From assembly GCA_000803105.1 (NCBI GenBank), contig JTDA01000004.1, forward strand, positions 186,001 to 250,000: a stretch of 64,000 bases of DNA. Direction: 5' to 3'. This document shows, piece after piece, positions 47,001 through 54,727 of this stretch. Source of the DNA: Coprobacter secundus (lineage in GTDB: Bacteria > Bacteroidota > Bacteroidia > Bacteroidales > Coprobacteraceae). The notes beneath the pieces are model-generated. The model did no database searches and was not told the DNA's origin. It was given only the letters and a program-made list of their open reading frames with translations. Positions within the stretch are counted from its first letter, which is position 1; the number at the start of each line of letters is the position of its first letter. A program made the translations under genes and the position numbers.

Positions 47001-47470
47001 GTATTGGCGGTAAAGTAATTTCACTCACCGAAGCCTATCTTGACAACCTCGGTCTTTCTAAACGTACTGCCGACGCTCGCATGAATGCTGAAGCAAATAA
47101 TATTGTAGCAACCGGATACGGTTCTCAAGATGAAGCCGGCATGGTCCTACCGGACGGTAGCGGACGGATAGTACCCATCAAAGCCTATTACCAAAGTATC
47201 GGTGGTACACCCAACCCTTCACAATATATCTATAATGGTACCAATTTCCGCTTACGCGAACTTTCTTTAGGATATACTTTCCGTAATCTGTTGGGTGAAA
47301 ACAAGAATCTAACATTATCATTCATTGGGCGGAACCTGTTCTTTATCTATAAAGACTGTCCTACCGACCCGGATGTTTCACTCTCTACAACAAACGGATT
47401 AGGCGCATTTGAACTATTCAACATGCCTACATCTCGTTCTTACGGATTTTCGTTGAACATTAATTTTTAA
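44069..47470 (+). CDS. susC: SusC/RagA family TonB-dependent outer membrane transporter
   Basis: An 1133-residue outer membrane receptor. After the signal peptide comes a carboxypeptidase-regulatory-like domain (VVKDEKGEPLIGVSIALKN, about residues 70-145). The plug follows (NSIEGKVSGVVITPSAGG; VVDGVPMTN; GANAAALYGSAAANGVVMITTKKG), then the 22-strand barrel ending SYGFSLNINF. With SusD it imports oligosaccharides using TonB energy. No FecR-interacting N-terminal extension is evident. The start is uncertain: 44069 follows AAAGGG, but the ATG at 44129 (MKKLLLG) gives a more usual signal peptide. Its SusD and GH85 partners follow directly, so the cargo is probably an N-glycan piece (inference). 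Confidence 0.92.
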   Translation: MSIVVKHKMNEPLNNLLNKLMKKLLLGPHQSILLLVFPIFLIFTSWQHAIANDVVAGIQSSQQKKTIVKGVVKDEKGEPLIGVSIALKNSTQGTMTDIDGNYSISIETENPELIFSYIGYTSQTVVVNGRTEINITLREESHVLNEVVVTAMGIMRKEKSLTYATQQIKSEDLNKVQDPNVANSIEGKVSGVVITPSAGGAGGASKIILRGNKSILGSSTPLIVVDGVPMTNSTRNQLDMNSGANLTYASSAEGSDPLSMINPDDIESINVLKGANAAALYGSAAANGVVMITTKKGKEGKLAINFSSNLTFDTPLLTPNIQNIYGASVTSLSGIGDQLSVDSWGNKVASRSADNLIINVPMDEDKFGGGTREVHLRNSAGNDLDDFYRTGLTTNNSIALSGGTEKIQTYFSFGNSHANGMLENNTYNRNSFALRQSYEFFKRLHFNVNMNYVQTVTRNRPGGGTVLNPIYHMYTMPRNIDIDYYRNNYVKNGNWNSELQSLYVLNQGVYQWTQQRVALSGPMQNWAYMESMQNNPYWLMNQNRGKQTEDRFYGTVTGRADIYDGLSFQARVSIDHTKYTNDSRRYATTFNPSGMEDYGRYWKDISKSEEIYTDYLLSYNKDIKDFSVSATAGWVGHVIKGEIQKTDVVATYIDPNKRMLSDRINLFETNAGGSGATTTTLSSNWDKAALFTAQLGWKDMVYIDGSYRRDWYRAYKQFEDRGTPDNYGYFGVGANAIVSSIVKLPEWFNYMKYRLSYSEVGNSIPNIVYAKGSENLQTGTISQSTFARFANPLPEKTKSFETGLEMLFFNNNLNVDLTYYNSKMQDLYMLATNASGLSEPVNSGKVRNQGIEATVGYNFWFGKNWSWKTAYNVSFNDNKILETSYEKDGSEKLIYQDVAGVRVRYRKGGSIGDMYVTDFKRDENGHYVLSSSGKTQMETEANKMYTIYAGNMNSKWQMGWSNTIKFKDFTLFFLINGRIGGKVISLTEAYLDNLGLSKRTADARMNAEANNIVATGYGSQDEAGMVLPDGSGRIVPIKAYYQSIGGTPNPSQYIYNGTNFRLRELSLGYTFRNLLGENKNLTLSFIGRNLFFIYKDCPTDPDVSLSTTNGLGAFELFNMPTSRSYGFSLNINF

Positions 47471-47491
47471 ACATTAAAGTCTGACTATTTT

Positions 47492-49282
47492 ATGAAAAAA
47501 TCAAAAATATTCTATGCTCTTTTCTGCTCGATAGCCGTTTTGGGCTTTCAATCATGCTTAGATTATGATATACCCTCCGACGAATTTAGCCAAACTGAAG
47601 TAAAAACCGATGACACAATTTATCAAGGTGAGGCTGACAATATCGACTACACAAAAGAAATTACAAAAGAAGGTTTGGAAGAAGCTATTCAAGCTTTAAC
47701 AACACCATTACGCCAAGCCAAAGGCGGCCAGTATGCTTTACGTGGAGGGAAAGACGGAAATTTACCGGTATCGCACTCTTACCAAAGGCAATATTCTTTG
47801 GGACCCGATAATTATGCCCAATTTGCCGTAGTTCCTCATTATGATTTTATGTATGGTACTCTTAATCATATATATGACGTAAGTAAAGATTTCAACCCGG
47901 GACCCTTTTCCTGCTATGAAATCTCAAAAAATGCATTCGTTCCATTGCTCAACCGGCCGGAAATAGACTCTATACCGGAGATGAAAGCGGTTTACCTGCT
48001 TTTATTCAACTACGCATCGCAAGAGGTTGCCGACCTATATGGCCCCTTCCCCTATGTCGATTATAAAGCAAACAAAACGGACGCCCCCTTTACCTACAAT
48101 GACTTGCGTACCATATATGTGAATATAGAAGCCAATATAGACACAATTTTGAAATGCTTCCACTATTTCGAACAAAAACCCGATTGGTACAAACAGACTG
48201 TACAGGCTCAACTGAACAGAAATCTCAGCGACTGGACCGAAGGCAAATCGGGAAATATGGATACATGGATTCGATTTGCAAACTCATTCAAATTGCGTTT
48301 GGCCATGCACATTATCAAAGCGGACTACAATATGGCAAAGAAATGGGCAGAAGAAGCTGTAGAAGGTGGTGTCATTGAAGATATTTCTCAAGAAATCGTT
48401 CTCAAACCTTTCAATTCAGGTTTCGACCATCCCCTTATGCAAATCTCAGATACATGGGGAGATACCCGCCTAAGCGCATCATTCGAAAGCATACTGAAAA
48501 GTTTAAACCATCCATATGCCGATTATTTATTCTCAAAAAACAGCAATCCGATTGTAAACTCCAAAACTGGGGAAGTCACTGCTGCCAATACTCGTCTTGT
48601 AGGAATCCGGGAAGGGATAGAACCCGGACAAGGCCAAAGTGTCGGAACAAACTCCTACATCGCCTACAGCAAAATAAGCCCAGAGAGATTAGGAGCATTC
48701 GGTGTACCCTTGTACCTGATGAAATTATCTGAAGTAGATTTCCTACGCGCCGAAGGAGCATTACATGGATGGAACATGGGCGGTTCAGAATCATTTTTCT
48801 ACAATCGAGGTATCGACTATGCCTATTTGGAAGACAGGAATGTCGGTTCTCCCGAATATACAAACGCTTTGGAAACGTACAAAAATCTTGAAAACGCAGT
48901 AGATTATACCTATGTCGACCCACAAGGAATAACCGATGATATGCCGAGCGTAACGAAAATAGGAGTAAAATGGAATGACGGAGATTCACCCGAAGTGAAA
49001 CTCGAAAAAATTATTACTCAGAAATATATCGCTGCGTATCCATACAGCTATGAACCGTGGGTAGACATGCGCCGTACCGGCTATCCTAAAGTATTCCCGG
49101 TTCTGAATCCAGGTAATGGAGATGGTTCCCTGAAAGCAGGAGACCTAATCCGCCGTATGCCATTCCCGAATACCGATGATGCTTCTATCCAAGATATTCA
49201 AACTACCGGATTGAAAGCTTTGGGAGGTTCCGACCTTCAGGCTACCCGTTTGTGGTGGGATGTAAATACCCCTAATTTCTGA
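47492..49282 (+). CDS. susD: SusD/RagB family glycan-binding lipoprotein
   Basis: A 596-residue surface lipoprotein with a lipobox (GFQSC, Cys22). The TPR-like SusD fold is seen in segments such as NYASQEVADLYGPFPYVDYKA near residue 169, TWIRFANSFKLRLAMHI near residue 255 and the late KLSEVDFLRAEGALHGW and EPWVDMRRTGYPKVFPVLNP. This last region resembles the SusD-like_2 subgroup. It caps the SusC barrel and binds the glycan. It starts 21 nt after the SusC stop. Confidence 0.9.
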   Translation: MKKSKIFYALFCSIAVLGFQSCLDYDIPSDEFSQTEVKTDDTIYQGEADNIDYTKEITKEGLEEAIQALTTPLRQAKGGQYALRGGKDGNLPVSHSYQRQYSLGPDNYAQFAVVPHYDFMYGTLNHIYDVSKDFNPGPFSCYEISKNAFVPLLNRPEIDSIPEMKAVYLLLFNYASQEVADLYGPFPYVDYKANKTDAPFTYNDLRTIYVNIEANIDTILKCFHYFEQKPDWYKQTVQAQLNRNLSDWTEGKSGNMDTWIRFANSFKLRLAMHIIKADYNMAKKWAEEAVEGGVIEDISQEIVLKPFNSGFDHPLMQISDTWGDTRLSASFESILKSLNHPYADYLFSKNSNPIVNSKTGEVTAANTRLVGIREGIEPGQGQSVGTNSYIAYSKISPERLGAFGVPLYLMKLSEVDFLRAEGALHGWNMGGSESFFYNRGIDYAYLEDRNVGSPEYTNALETYKNLENAVDYTYVDPQGITDDMPSVTKIGVKWNDGDSPEVKLEKIITQKYIAAYPYSYEPWVDMRRTGYPKVFPVLNPGNGDGSLKAGDLIRRMPFPNTDDASIQDIQTTGLKALGGSDLQATRLWWDVNTPNF

Positions 49283-49294
49283 AAATAAAACTCG

Positions 49295-49328
49295 GAATAG
49301 AATCTTGCCTGCAGGCAGGATTCTATTC
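49295..49328 (+). terminator. Hairpin between susD and GH85
   Basis: A strong stem (GAATAGAATC at 49295-49304 with GATTCTATTC at 49319-49328, extended by TGCC/GGCA) lies 12 nt after the susD stop, with TTCC rather than a T-run after it. It may attenuate transcription within the operon or stabilise the susCD message. Confidence 0.62.
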
Positions 49329-49362
49329 TTCCAAATCAATAACTAAATTAAATAATTTGCTT

Positions 49363-52300
49363 ATGAAAAAAAGACACACTCTCGCTATGTGGGCTATGGC
49401 ATGTTGCGCAGCCATAGGTACACCCAATGTGGCACTGTCTCAAGAATTGTCACCGACCGCAACATCCGAAGTATATGACTTCTCCGGATTCGTCGATGTA
49501 CAATTGATGGAACTGTTCTACAATGCACACGTAGATGGACGCAAATACCCGACCGAAGAAGAGTTCAGAGCCAAAGGAATCCTCCCTTCTGACATCGCAT
49601 TTATACGCTCACACGTGCGTAAAGCCCAGATTATGGACCGCAGCGACCGTATCATCCCCGATACGTACGAAAAACGCGACCTTTGGATGAACATCCCTAT
49701 GAGTACCGGTAAAGACGGAGCCGTAGGCCAGCCTTCGACCAACTTTGCCGACGATGTCTTTTCCATGTGGAACTATACCAACTTGTTCGGCTCATGGAAC
49801 CACAGTTTCTTTACGGCTCCCGGGGCTTGGGTAGATGCAGCTCACAAAAACGGTACTAACATTATGAGTGGTATCAAATTTTTTGATACCACGGGTAACC
49901 CTGGTGGTGTTGGTGCCGGAGACTGGATGGACATCATCACGTCCAAAAATGAAGACGGTACCTTTAAATATGTAAAACCGATGATCAACTGCCTGATGTT
50001 CTTCGGAGCAGACGGTATAAACTATAACTGGGAAGATTCTGGATATGGCGATGAAGATATTATAGCATTCCATAAAGCGTTGCATAAAGAGGCAGCAGCC
50101 TGTGGTTTCGACAATTTCCAATTAGGGATTTATACTTCTGCTTCAGGACTAAATACCGGAAATGTCAATTCCCTATTCGGTAATGAAGAAGGACGAACCG
50201 CACACACGATGCTTAATTATGCCGCTTCCGATTTCTCCTATCAAATGGCAAACTCGGTAAGAGTTGCAGAAAATGCCATGGGAACGTCTGAAGGACTATA
50301 TGCCGGTGTATGGATTGTATCTATGGACCGTTCATGGACCCGTCTGAATGCTGATGAAGATTCCAAAAGATGCGGTGTATGCCTTTGGGGAGAACATAAT
50401 ACAAGCCGATTCTGGTCTTATAACTCCGGAGCAGACGCTTATGATGCACAAAGCAACTACCAAGCCCTGCTCGAACGTGCATTCTCCGGTGGTAACCGTA
50501 ACCCGTTGAATCGTCCAGAAATTAGCAATACCGGAAATAATTGGGAAAAAGAAGGAGATAAATTACCTCTCTCCACATTTGCAGGACTGGCTACCTGGAT
50601 TCCAGAACGTTCGGCCATCCAAGGAAACCTGCCTTTTGCAACCTATTTCAACTTAGGTAACGGTGACCGTTACAATTATAAAGGTAAAAAAACAGCCGGA
50701 CCATGGTACAATATGGGTAACCAAGACCGTGTACCGACCTACCGTTGGCTGGTAACCCAAAGCGGAACAGAAACTGTAAGCTCAGACGTTCAACCGGAAT
50801 TTTCTCATGACGATGCCTATACGGGAGGCTCTTGCCTGAAACTTACCGGAAAAGCTACTTCTGCAGGAACCGATATCGTTCTCTTCAAAACCAATCTTAC
50901 AGCCAGCTCGACTGGAGCTTATGCCAGTGTTGCTGTAAAGAGCGGAAAAGAAGGAAGCAATGAAACCAACCTTTATGTTATCCTGAAAAAGAAAGACGGC
51001 AGTTGGGTTGAAGCCCCTGTAGGAACAACTACAAGTAAAAACTGGGAAGAAAAGAAAATCGACCTTTCCGGAATTGCACAAGGAGATGTTATCGAACGTA
51101 TCGGTTTACGTGTAAAAGGCTCTGACGAGAATTACAAGCTCTATGTAGGTAAACTCGAAATCAATGATAATGTAAAAACTGTTCCTTCAAATATAACAGA
51201 CCTTATGGTCGAAGTTAAAGAAGAAACAAAAACTTCTCTTTCCATTAAAGTAAACTGGAACGTCGATAAAGCTGCAGAAGAGCGTGCTGATTGGGATCTC
51301 CTTTTCAACGATGAAGCTAATATTGACCATTTTGAAGTCCTTTATAAAAACGGAGAAGAAGGCAGGGTATCTGAAATAGCACGTACTACCCAATGGGCTA
51401 CTTATGTAGGCGATATCACATTTGAAAGCGTCGACGACCAACCATTCATCGGTGTGCGTGCTGTTTCTACCGATTTGAAAACATACTCTCCGGTAGAATG
51501 GGTAGAAATAACCCGTGCTGCACAAGATGCCTTACCCAATAAAGAAGAGAACACCTACGGCATAAGCCAGATGGACCCGAATTGCGAAGGTGCAGATATT
51601 GCCCGTCAACAACGTTACGTAACCGATTTTACGACAACCGGTGCTACTGAAAATATCAATTATCACGCTGACGGACCACAAGCTGACGGTACACAATATG
51701 TAAATGCCACAGATATGATTCTGAAAGTAGAACAAGGCCAACAAGTGACTCTTACCATCAAATGTGCCGATTTCTCCGACGGATTGAAATACTGCTTTGC
51801 CGGTGGTTGGATGGACTTGGATGGCAGCGGAACTTTCCAGCCAGATCCTATCGAGGATAATCCTGCCGCAGGTGAACGTCTGTTCCGCGTAGGAAATATA
51901 CGTGCAGCTACACCTGAATTCCAAACAACAGGTATCACCCATACATTTACTGTACCGGCAGATGCACGCCCAGGCAAGAGCCGCTTGCGTATCGTATTCT
52001 CCGATGCATGGTTCGAAGGTTCTTTCTTGCCGACAGGTCTCCACGCAAAAGGTTTCTCTATCGACTTCGGTGTAGAAATTACAGGTAACAACGAACCACG
52101 TCCTCTGCCCGCTGATAATCATGACCAAGGTATAGCAGACGAACCCGATGGTTTGGACGATGTAGTCAGCATCGAAAAAGTAAACAGTGAAATATCGAGC
52201 TTCTATGTTGCCAACGATATGATTAATTTCAAGAATGTAGACAACGCTTGGATTTACAATGTTAACGGTGGTATCGTTAAATATCTGACCAATCCAAGTA

Positions 52301-52389
52301 GCGTTAGCATAGCAGACCTTGCAAACGGAGTATACATTGTCAGAATGCAAAATAATAACGTTATCCGTTCAGGTAAATTCATAAAATAA
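49363..52389 (+). CDS. GH85 endo-beta-N-acetylglucosaminidase with GEVED and T9SS-type tail
   Basis: 1008 residues with a signal peptide. The N-terminal half is a GH85 TIM barrel: AWVDAAHKNGTNIM, then the NxE site in GINYNWEDSG (Asn222, Glu224), and FATYFNLGNGDRYNYKG. GH85 cuts between the two core GlcNAc residues of N-glycans by substrate-assisted catalysis; the Asn-x-Glu pair is complete. A beta-sandwich and a fibronectin-like region follow. A GEVED domain is near residue 814 (GWMDLDGSGTF), and the last ~60 residues are a Por-type sorting tail (SIADLANGVYIVRM...RSGKFIK). Surface secretion by type IX is inferred from that tail. The gene is third after susC-susD. The ATG at 49363 is preferred over TTG 49357. 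Confidence 0.85.
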   Translation: MKKRHTLAMWAMACCAAIGTPNVALSQELSPTATSEVYDFSGFVDVQLMELFYNAHVDGRKYPTEEEFRAKGILPSDIAFIRSHVRKAQIMDRSDRIIPDTYEKRDLWMNIPMSTGKDGAVGQPSTNFADDVFSMWNYTNLFGSWNHSFFTAPGAWVDAAHKNGTNIMSGIKFFDTTGNPGGVGAGDWMDIITSKNEDGTFKYVKPMINCLMFFGADGINYNWEDSGYGDEDIIAFHKALHKEAAACGFDNFQLGIYTSASGLNTGNVNSLFGNEEGRTAHTMLNYAASDFSYQMANSVRVAENAMGTSEGLYAGVWIVSMDRSWTRLNADEDSKRCGVCLWGEHNTSRFWSYNSGADAYDAQSNYQALLERAFSGGNRNPLNRPEISNTGNNWEKEGDKLPLSTFAGLATWIPERSAIQGNLPFATYFNLGNGDRYNYKGKKTAGPWYNMGNQDRVPTYRWLVTQSGTETVSSDVQPEFSHDDAYTGGSCLKLTGKATSAGTDIVLFKTNLTASSTGAYASVAVKSGKEGSNETNLYVILKKKDGSWVEAPVGTTTSKNWEEKKIDLSGIAQGDVIERIGLRVKGSDENYKLYVGKLEINDNVKTVPSNITDLMVEVKEETKTSLSIKVNWNVDKAAEERADWDLLFNDEANIDHFEVLYKNGEEGRVSEIARTTQWATYVGDITFESVDDQPFIGVRAVSTDLKTYSPVEWVEITRAAQDALPNKEENTYGISQMDPNCEGADIARQQRYVTDFTTTGATENINYHADGPQADGTQYVNATDMILKVEQGQQVTLTIKCADFSDGLKYCFAGGWMDLDGSGTFQPDPIEDNPAAGERLFRVGNIRAATPEFQTTGITHTFTVPADARPGKSRLRIVFSDAWFEGSFLPTGLHAKGFSIDFGVEITGNNEPRPLPADNHDQGIADEPDGLDDVVSIEKVNSEISSFYVANDMINFKNVDNAWIYNVNGGIVKYLTNPSSVSIADLANGVYIVRMQNNNVIRSGKFIK

Positions 52390-52440
52390 ACAAGTAAAAA
52401 AACAATTCTGAAGATTTGAATTCTTCAGACCCCATCACTT

Positions 52441-52485
52441 CTTACCCAAGTTTTCACTTTATTTGAAAACTTGGGTAAGTTTTTA
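52441..52485 (+). terminator. Terminator of the PUL operon
   Basis: A perfect 16-bp stem (CTTACCCAAGTTTTCA 52441-52456 with its complement 52464-52479) followed by TTTTTA. A second small hairpin (CTGAAGA/TCTTCAG, 52408-52428) precedes it. Confidence 0.85.
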
Positions 52486-52542
52486 TGTCATCCATCCACT
52501 CAATTATATCCTCAAAAAATATTCGGATACACTGATTTTACA

Positions 52543-52550
52543 TACATTTG
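52543..52550 (+). promoter_or_regulatory. -7 promoter box for the patB gene
   Basis: TACATTTG fits TAnnTTTG, 48 nt before the ATG at 52599; TTCG at 52522-52525 is a poor -33. Confidence 0.55.
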
Positions 52551-52598
52551 TAAATCCGAAAACAATTTTTTACTATAAAAAAACAAAAGCAGGCAATC

Positions 52599-53780
52599 AT
52601 GAAATATAATTTTGATGAAATAGTTGACCGACATCACACCGAAGCACTAAAAATAGAAGCGCTAAAAAGCCGTTGGGGACGTGAAGACCTTATCCCCTTA
52701 TGGGTAGCCGATATGGATTTTAAAACTCCTCCATTCATAATGGAGATGATACGTAAAAGATGCGAACATAAAATATTGGGATATACTGTCAAACCTGATG
52801 AATATTATAAAGCCATCTGTAACTGGCTGAAAAAAAGATATAATTGGGATATCTCGACACAATGGATTAGTTTTTGTTCGGGTATCGTCCCGGGCATCAC
52901 TTTCGCTATACAGAGCCTGACACAGCCCGGAGATAAAATTCTGATACAACCACCTGTATACCACCCTTTTAAGTGAATAATCGAACAAAATAACCGTACT
53001 GCTGTCTGCAATCCATTATTACTTGAAAACGGGCAATACAAAATGAATATTGACCATTTTAGAAAGGCGGTCAAAAACTGTAAACTTTTCATTCTTTGTA
53101 ATCCGCATAACCCCGGAGGACGAGTATGGTCTAAAGAAGAACTCAAAATTATTGCCGACATTTGCTATGAAAACAAAACCATCGTAATATCAGACGAAAT
53201 ACATGCAGACCTGACCCTTCCATCTTATAAACATACCCCTTTTGCTAAAGTCTGCGAAAAAGCACAGACAAATTCGGTCATATTCATGGCTCCCAGTAAA
53301 GCTTTCAATACTGCCGGACTATCCAGTTCATATTGCATTATCGAAAATGAAAACATCCGTCAAAAATTCAGAAGATATATAGAAGGAGGAGAATTAGGAG
53401 AAGGACATCTCTTTGCCTATATTCCGGTAGTCAGTGCATATAATGAACAGGGAGAAGAATGGCTAAATCAAGTACTTGAATATATATATAGTAATGTCGA
53501 ATTCATAGACAATTATCTGCAAAAGAATATGCCTCATATAAAAGCCATTCGACCTCAAGCATCATTTCTGATATTCTTAGATTGCCGAGAACTTCACTTG
53601 TCCCAAGACAAATTAGTAGACTTTTTTGTTGATAAAGCACATCTGGCATTAAACGATGGCAGTATGTTCGGCAAAGAAGGAATAGGATTCATGCGTCTAA
53701 ATATAGGTTGTCCGAAAAAAACACTTGAACAAGCTATGTCACAACTAAAAACGGCATATGATAACCTACACAATGTGTAG
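52599..53780 (+). pseudogene. PatB/MalY-type aminotransferase with in-frame TGA
   Basis: A 393-codon frame of the PatB/MalY class (PLP cystathionine beta-lyase-like aminotransferase), interrupted only by TGA at codon 126 (52974-52976). Before it: FDEIVDRHHTEALKIEALK, LIPLWVADMDFKTPPF, PPVYHPFK. After it, in the same frame: IIEQNNRTAVCNPL, LCNPHNPGGRVW, SDEIHADL and the PLP lysine in APSKAFNTAGLSSSY (about Lys234). The stop sits where family members usually have a residue such as Arg, so a CGA-to-TGA change is likely. Two frames could be translated separately, but neither would be active alone. Sequencing error or very recent loss are both possible. Confidence 0.85.
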
Positions 53781-53785
53781 GTTAT
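53761..53785 (+). terminator. Hairpin overlapping the patB stop
   Basis: A 12-bp near-continuous inverted repeat ATAACCTACACA-A-TGTGTAGGTTAT spans the TAG stop at 53778-53780. No strong T-run follows. Confidence 0.5.
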
Positions 53786-54281
53786 CATTATAGCTTCTCA
53801 GCCAAAAGTTATAACAACCGGCTCACATTAGTTATATAACCTACTTTTGACATACCGGTTTCTCTAATTGCTTCACAACTTCCACCGTTCCTTTCCTACA
53901 AAAATTATAAAAAATAAATACATCTATTCTACAATTGCACCAATATCCCCCAATTGTACACAAACAATTTTATCCCATGACATCATTTTAACAGCAAAAA
54001 TCTGAAAATAACCGTTTTTTTGATACCTATTTATAAAAGTACCATTTTTCCAAAACTACAAAATCAAAATATTGAACTCTATTACACTTATAATCTACAT
54101 TTTAATCCTGATTTTGACATATCTTATAGGCTGTCGTCTAAATTTTACTCGAACCAGGTTTGTGAAAATTTCTTTCATGGATGCTTTTCTGCTTTTACAA
54201 GGAAAATAGCAAGTTATCTGAAGAGTGAAAATTCGGACAGATTCTTTTTTTAATAACAACTAAAAACATACAAAAAAATCG
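53786..54281. other. Intergenic region with repeat copy D
   Basis: About 500 nt. The left two thirds show no gene, hairpin or promoter I can support; the right part is repeat copy D. Confidence 0.5.
54130..54250 (+). repeat. Dispersed intergenic repeat, copy D
   Basis: About 120 nt. CTAAATTTTACTCGAACC and GTGAAAATTTCTTTC match the left ends of B and C. GGAAAATAGCAAGTTATCTG and GAGTGAAAA match copy A. It seems to end early compared with A and C. Confidence 0.55.
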
Positions 54282-54521
54282 ATGAAGAAAAAACTCCAAC
54301 TTTTGAGTTTATCTTTCCTCTTTCTGACAAGTTGTTCACAATCAACTCAAAACGGCCAGAAAAGCAATATGATTGAACATGATATAGATATTGCTTCACA
54401 ACAAATCGGACACCAAGTAGAAGTTATCCAAAGGTCCGGAAAAATTCTGAATTCTCGTACTATTAAAATCCAGTACATTTCCAACGATGACTGGGCCATT
54501 AGACAGGCTCTAAGATTGTAA
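54282..54521 (+). pseudogene. Truncated lipoprotein, probable GH88 remnant
   Basis: A 79-residue frame with a lipoprotein signal peptide (FLTSC, Cys18). Residues ~31-71 look like the start of GH88 unsaturated glucuronyl hydrolases: IASQQIGHQVEV, then SGKILNSRTI and YISNDDW, where intact family members continue with a DWTSGFFPG-type active-site segment. Here the frame turns to AIRQALRL and stops. So it is probably the N-terminal stub of a lost GH88 gene rather than a working small lipoprotein, though the latter cannot be ruled out. It lies between repeat copy D and the regulator gene. Confidence 0.6.
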
Positions 54522-54614
54522 CAGTAAACATATCAAAAACAAATATTTTCATAAAAATTAAACAGATGCTGAAACTGAGATAGTATAAAATCTGTTTTTT
54601 CTATAAAAAAATAC

Positions 54615-54622
54615 TATATTTG
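54615..54622 (+). promoter_or_regulatory. -7 promoter box for the sensor-regulator
   Basis: TATATTTG fits TAnnTTTG. It lies 105 nt before the ATG at 54728. TTTT near 54595-54598 gives a short 16-nt spacer. Confidence 0.5.
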
Positions 54623-54727
54623 TCTATAGCTTGTAGAGATTACCTAAAATGGAATACCTATAAAAATTGAAATAAACTGAAAATTTTATCTCATAGGCCG
54701 ATTTACAATCAAAGTACTCTTACATTC

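Noticed and set aside
51532..52350. A 272-codon minus-strand frame inside the GH85 gene
   Set aside because: It is antisense to the GEVED and tail region, Cys/Tyr-rich from complementary codons, with no promoter or family match.
52974..52976. TGA as selenocysteine or reassigned codon in patB
   Set aside because: No hairpin of SECIS type was evident, the position is not a catalytic Cys in the family, and TGA is used as a normal stop elsewhere in the window (for example the IbrB-like gene).
54020..54253. A 77-codon frame overlapping repeat copy D
   Set aside because: It is AT-rich, has no promoter or family pattern, and its last part is just the repeat read through.
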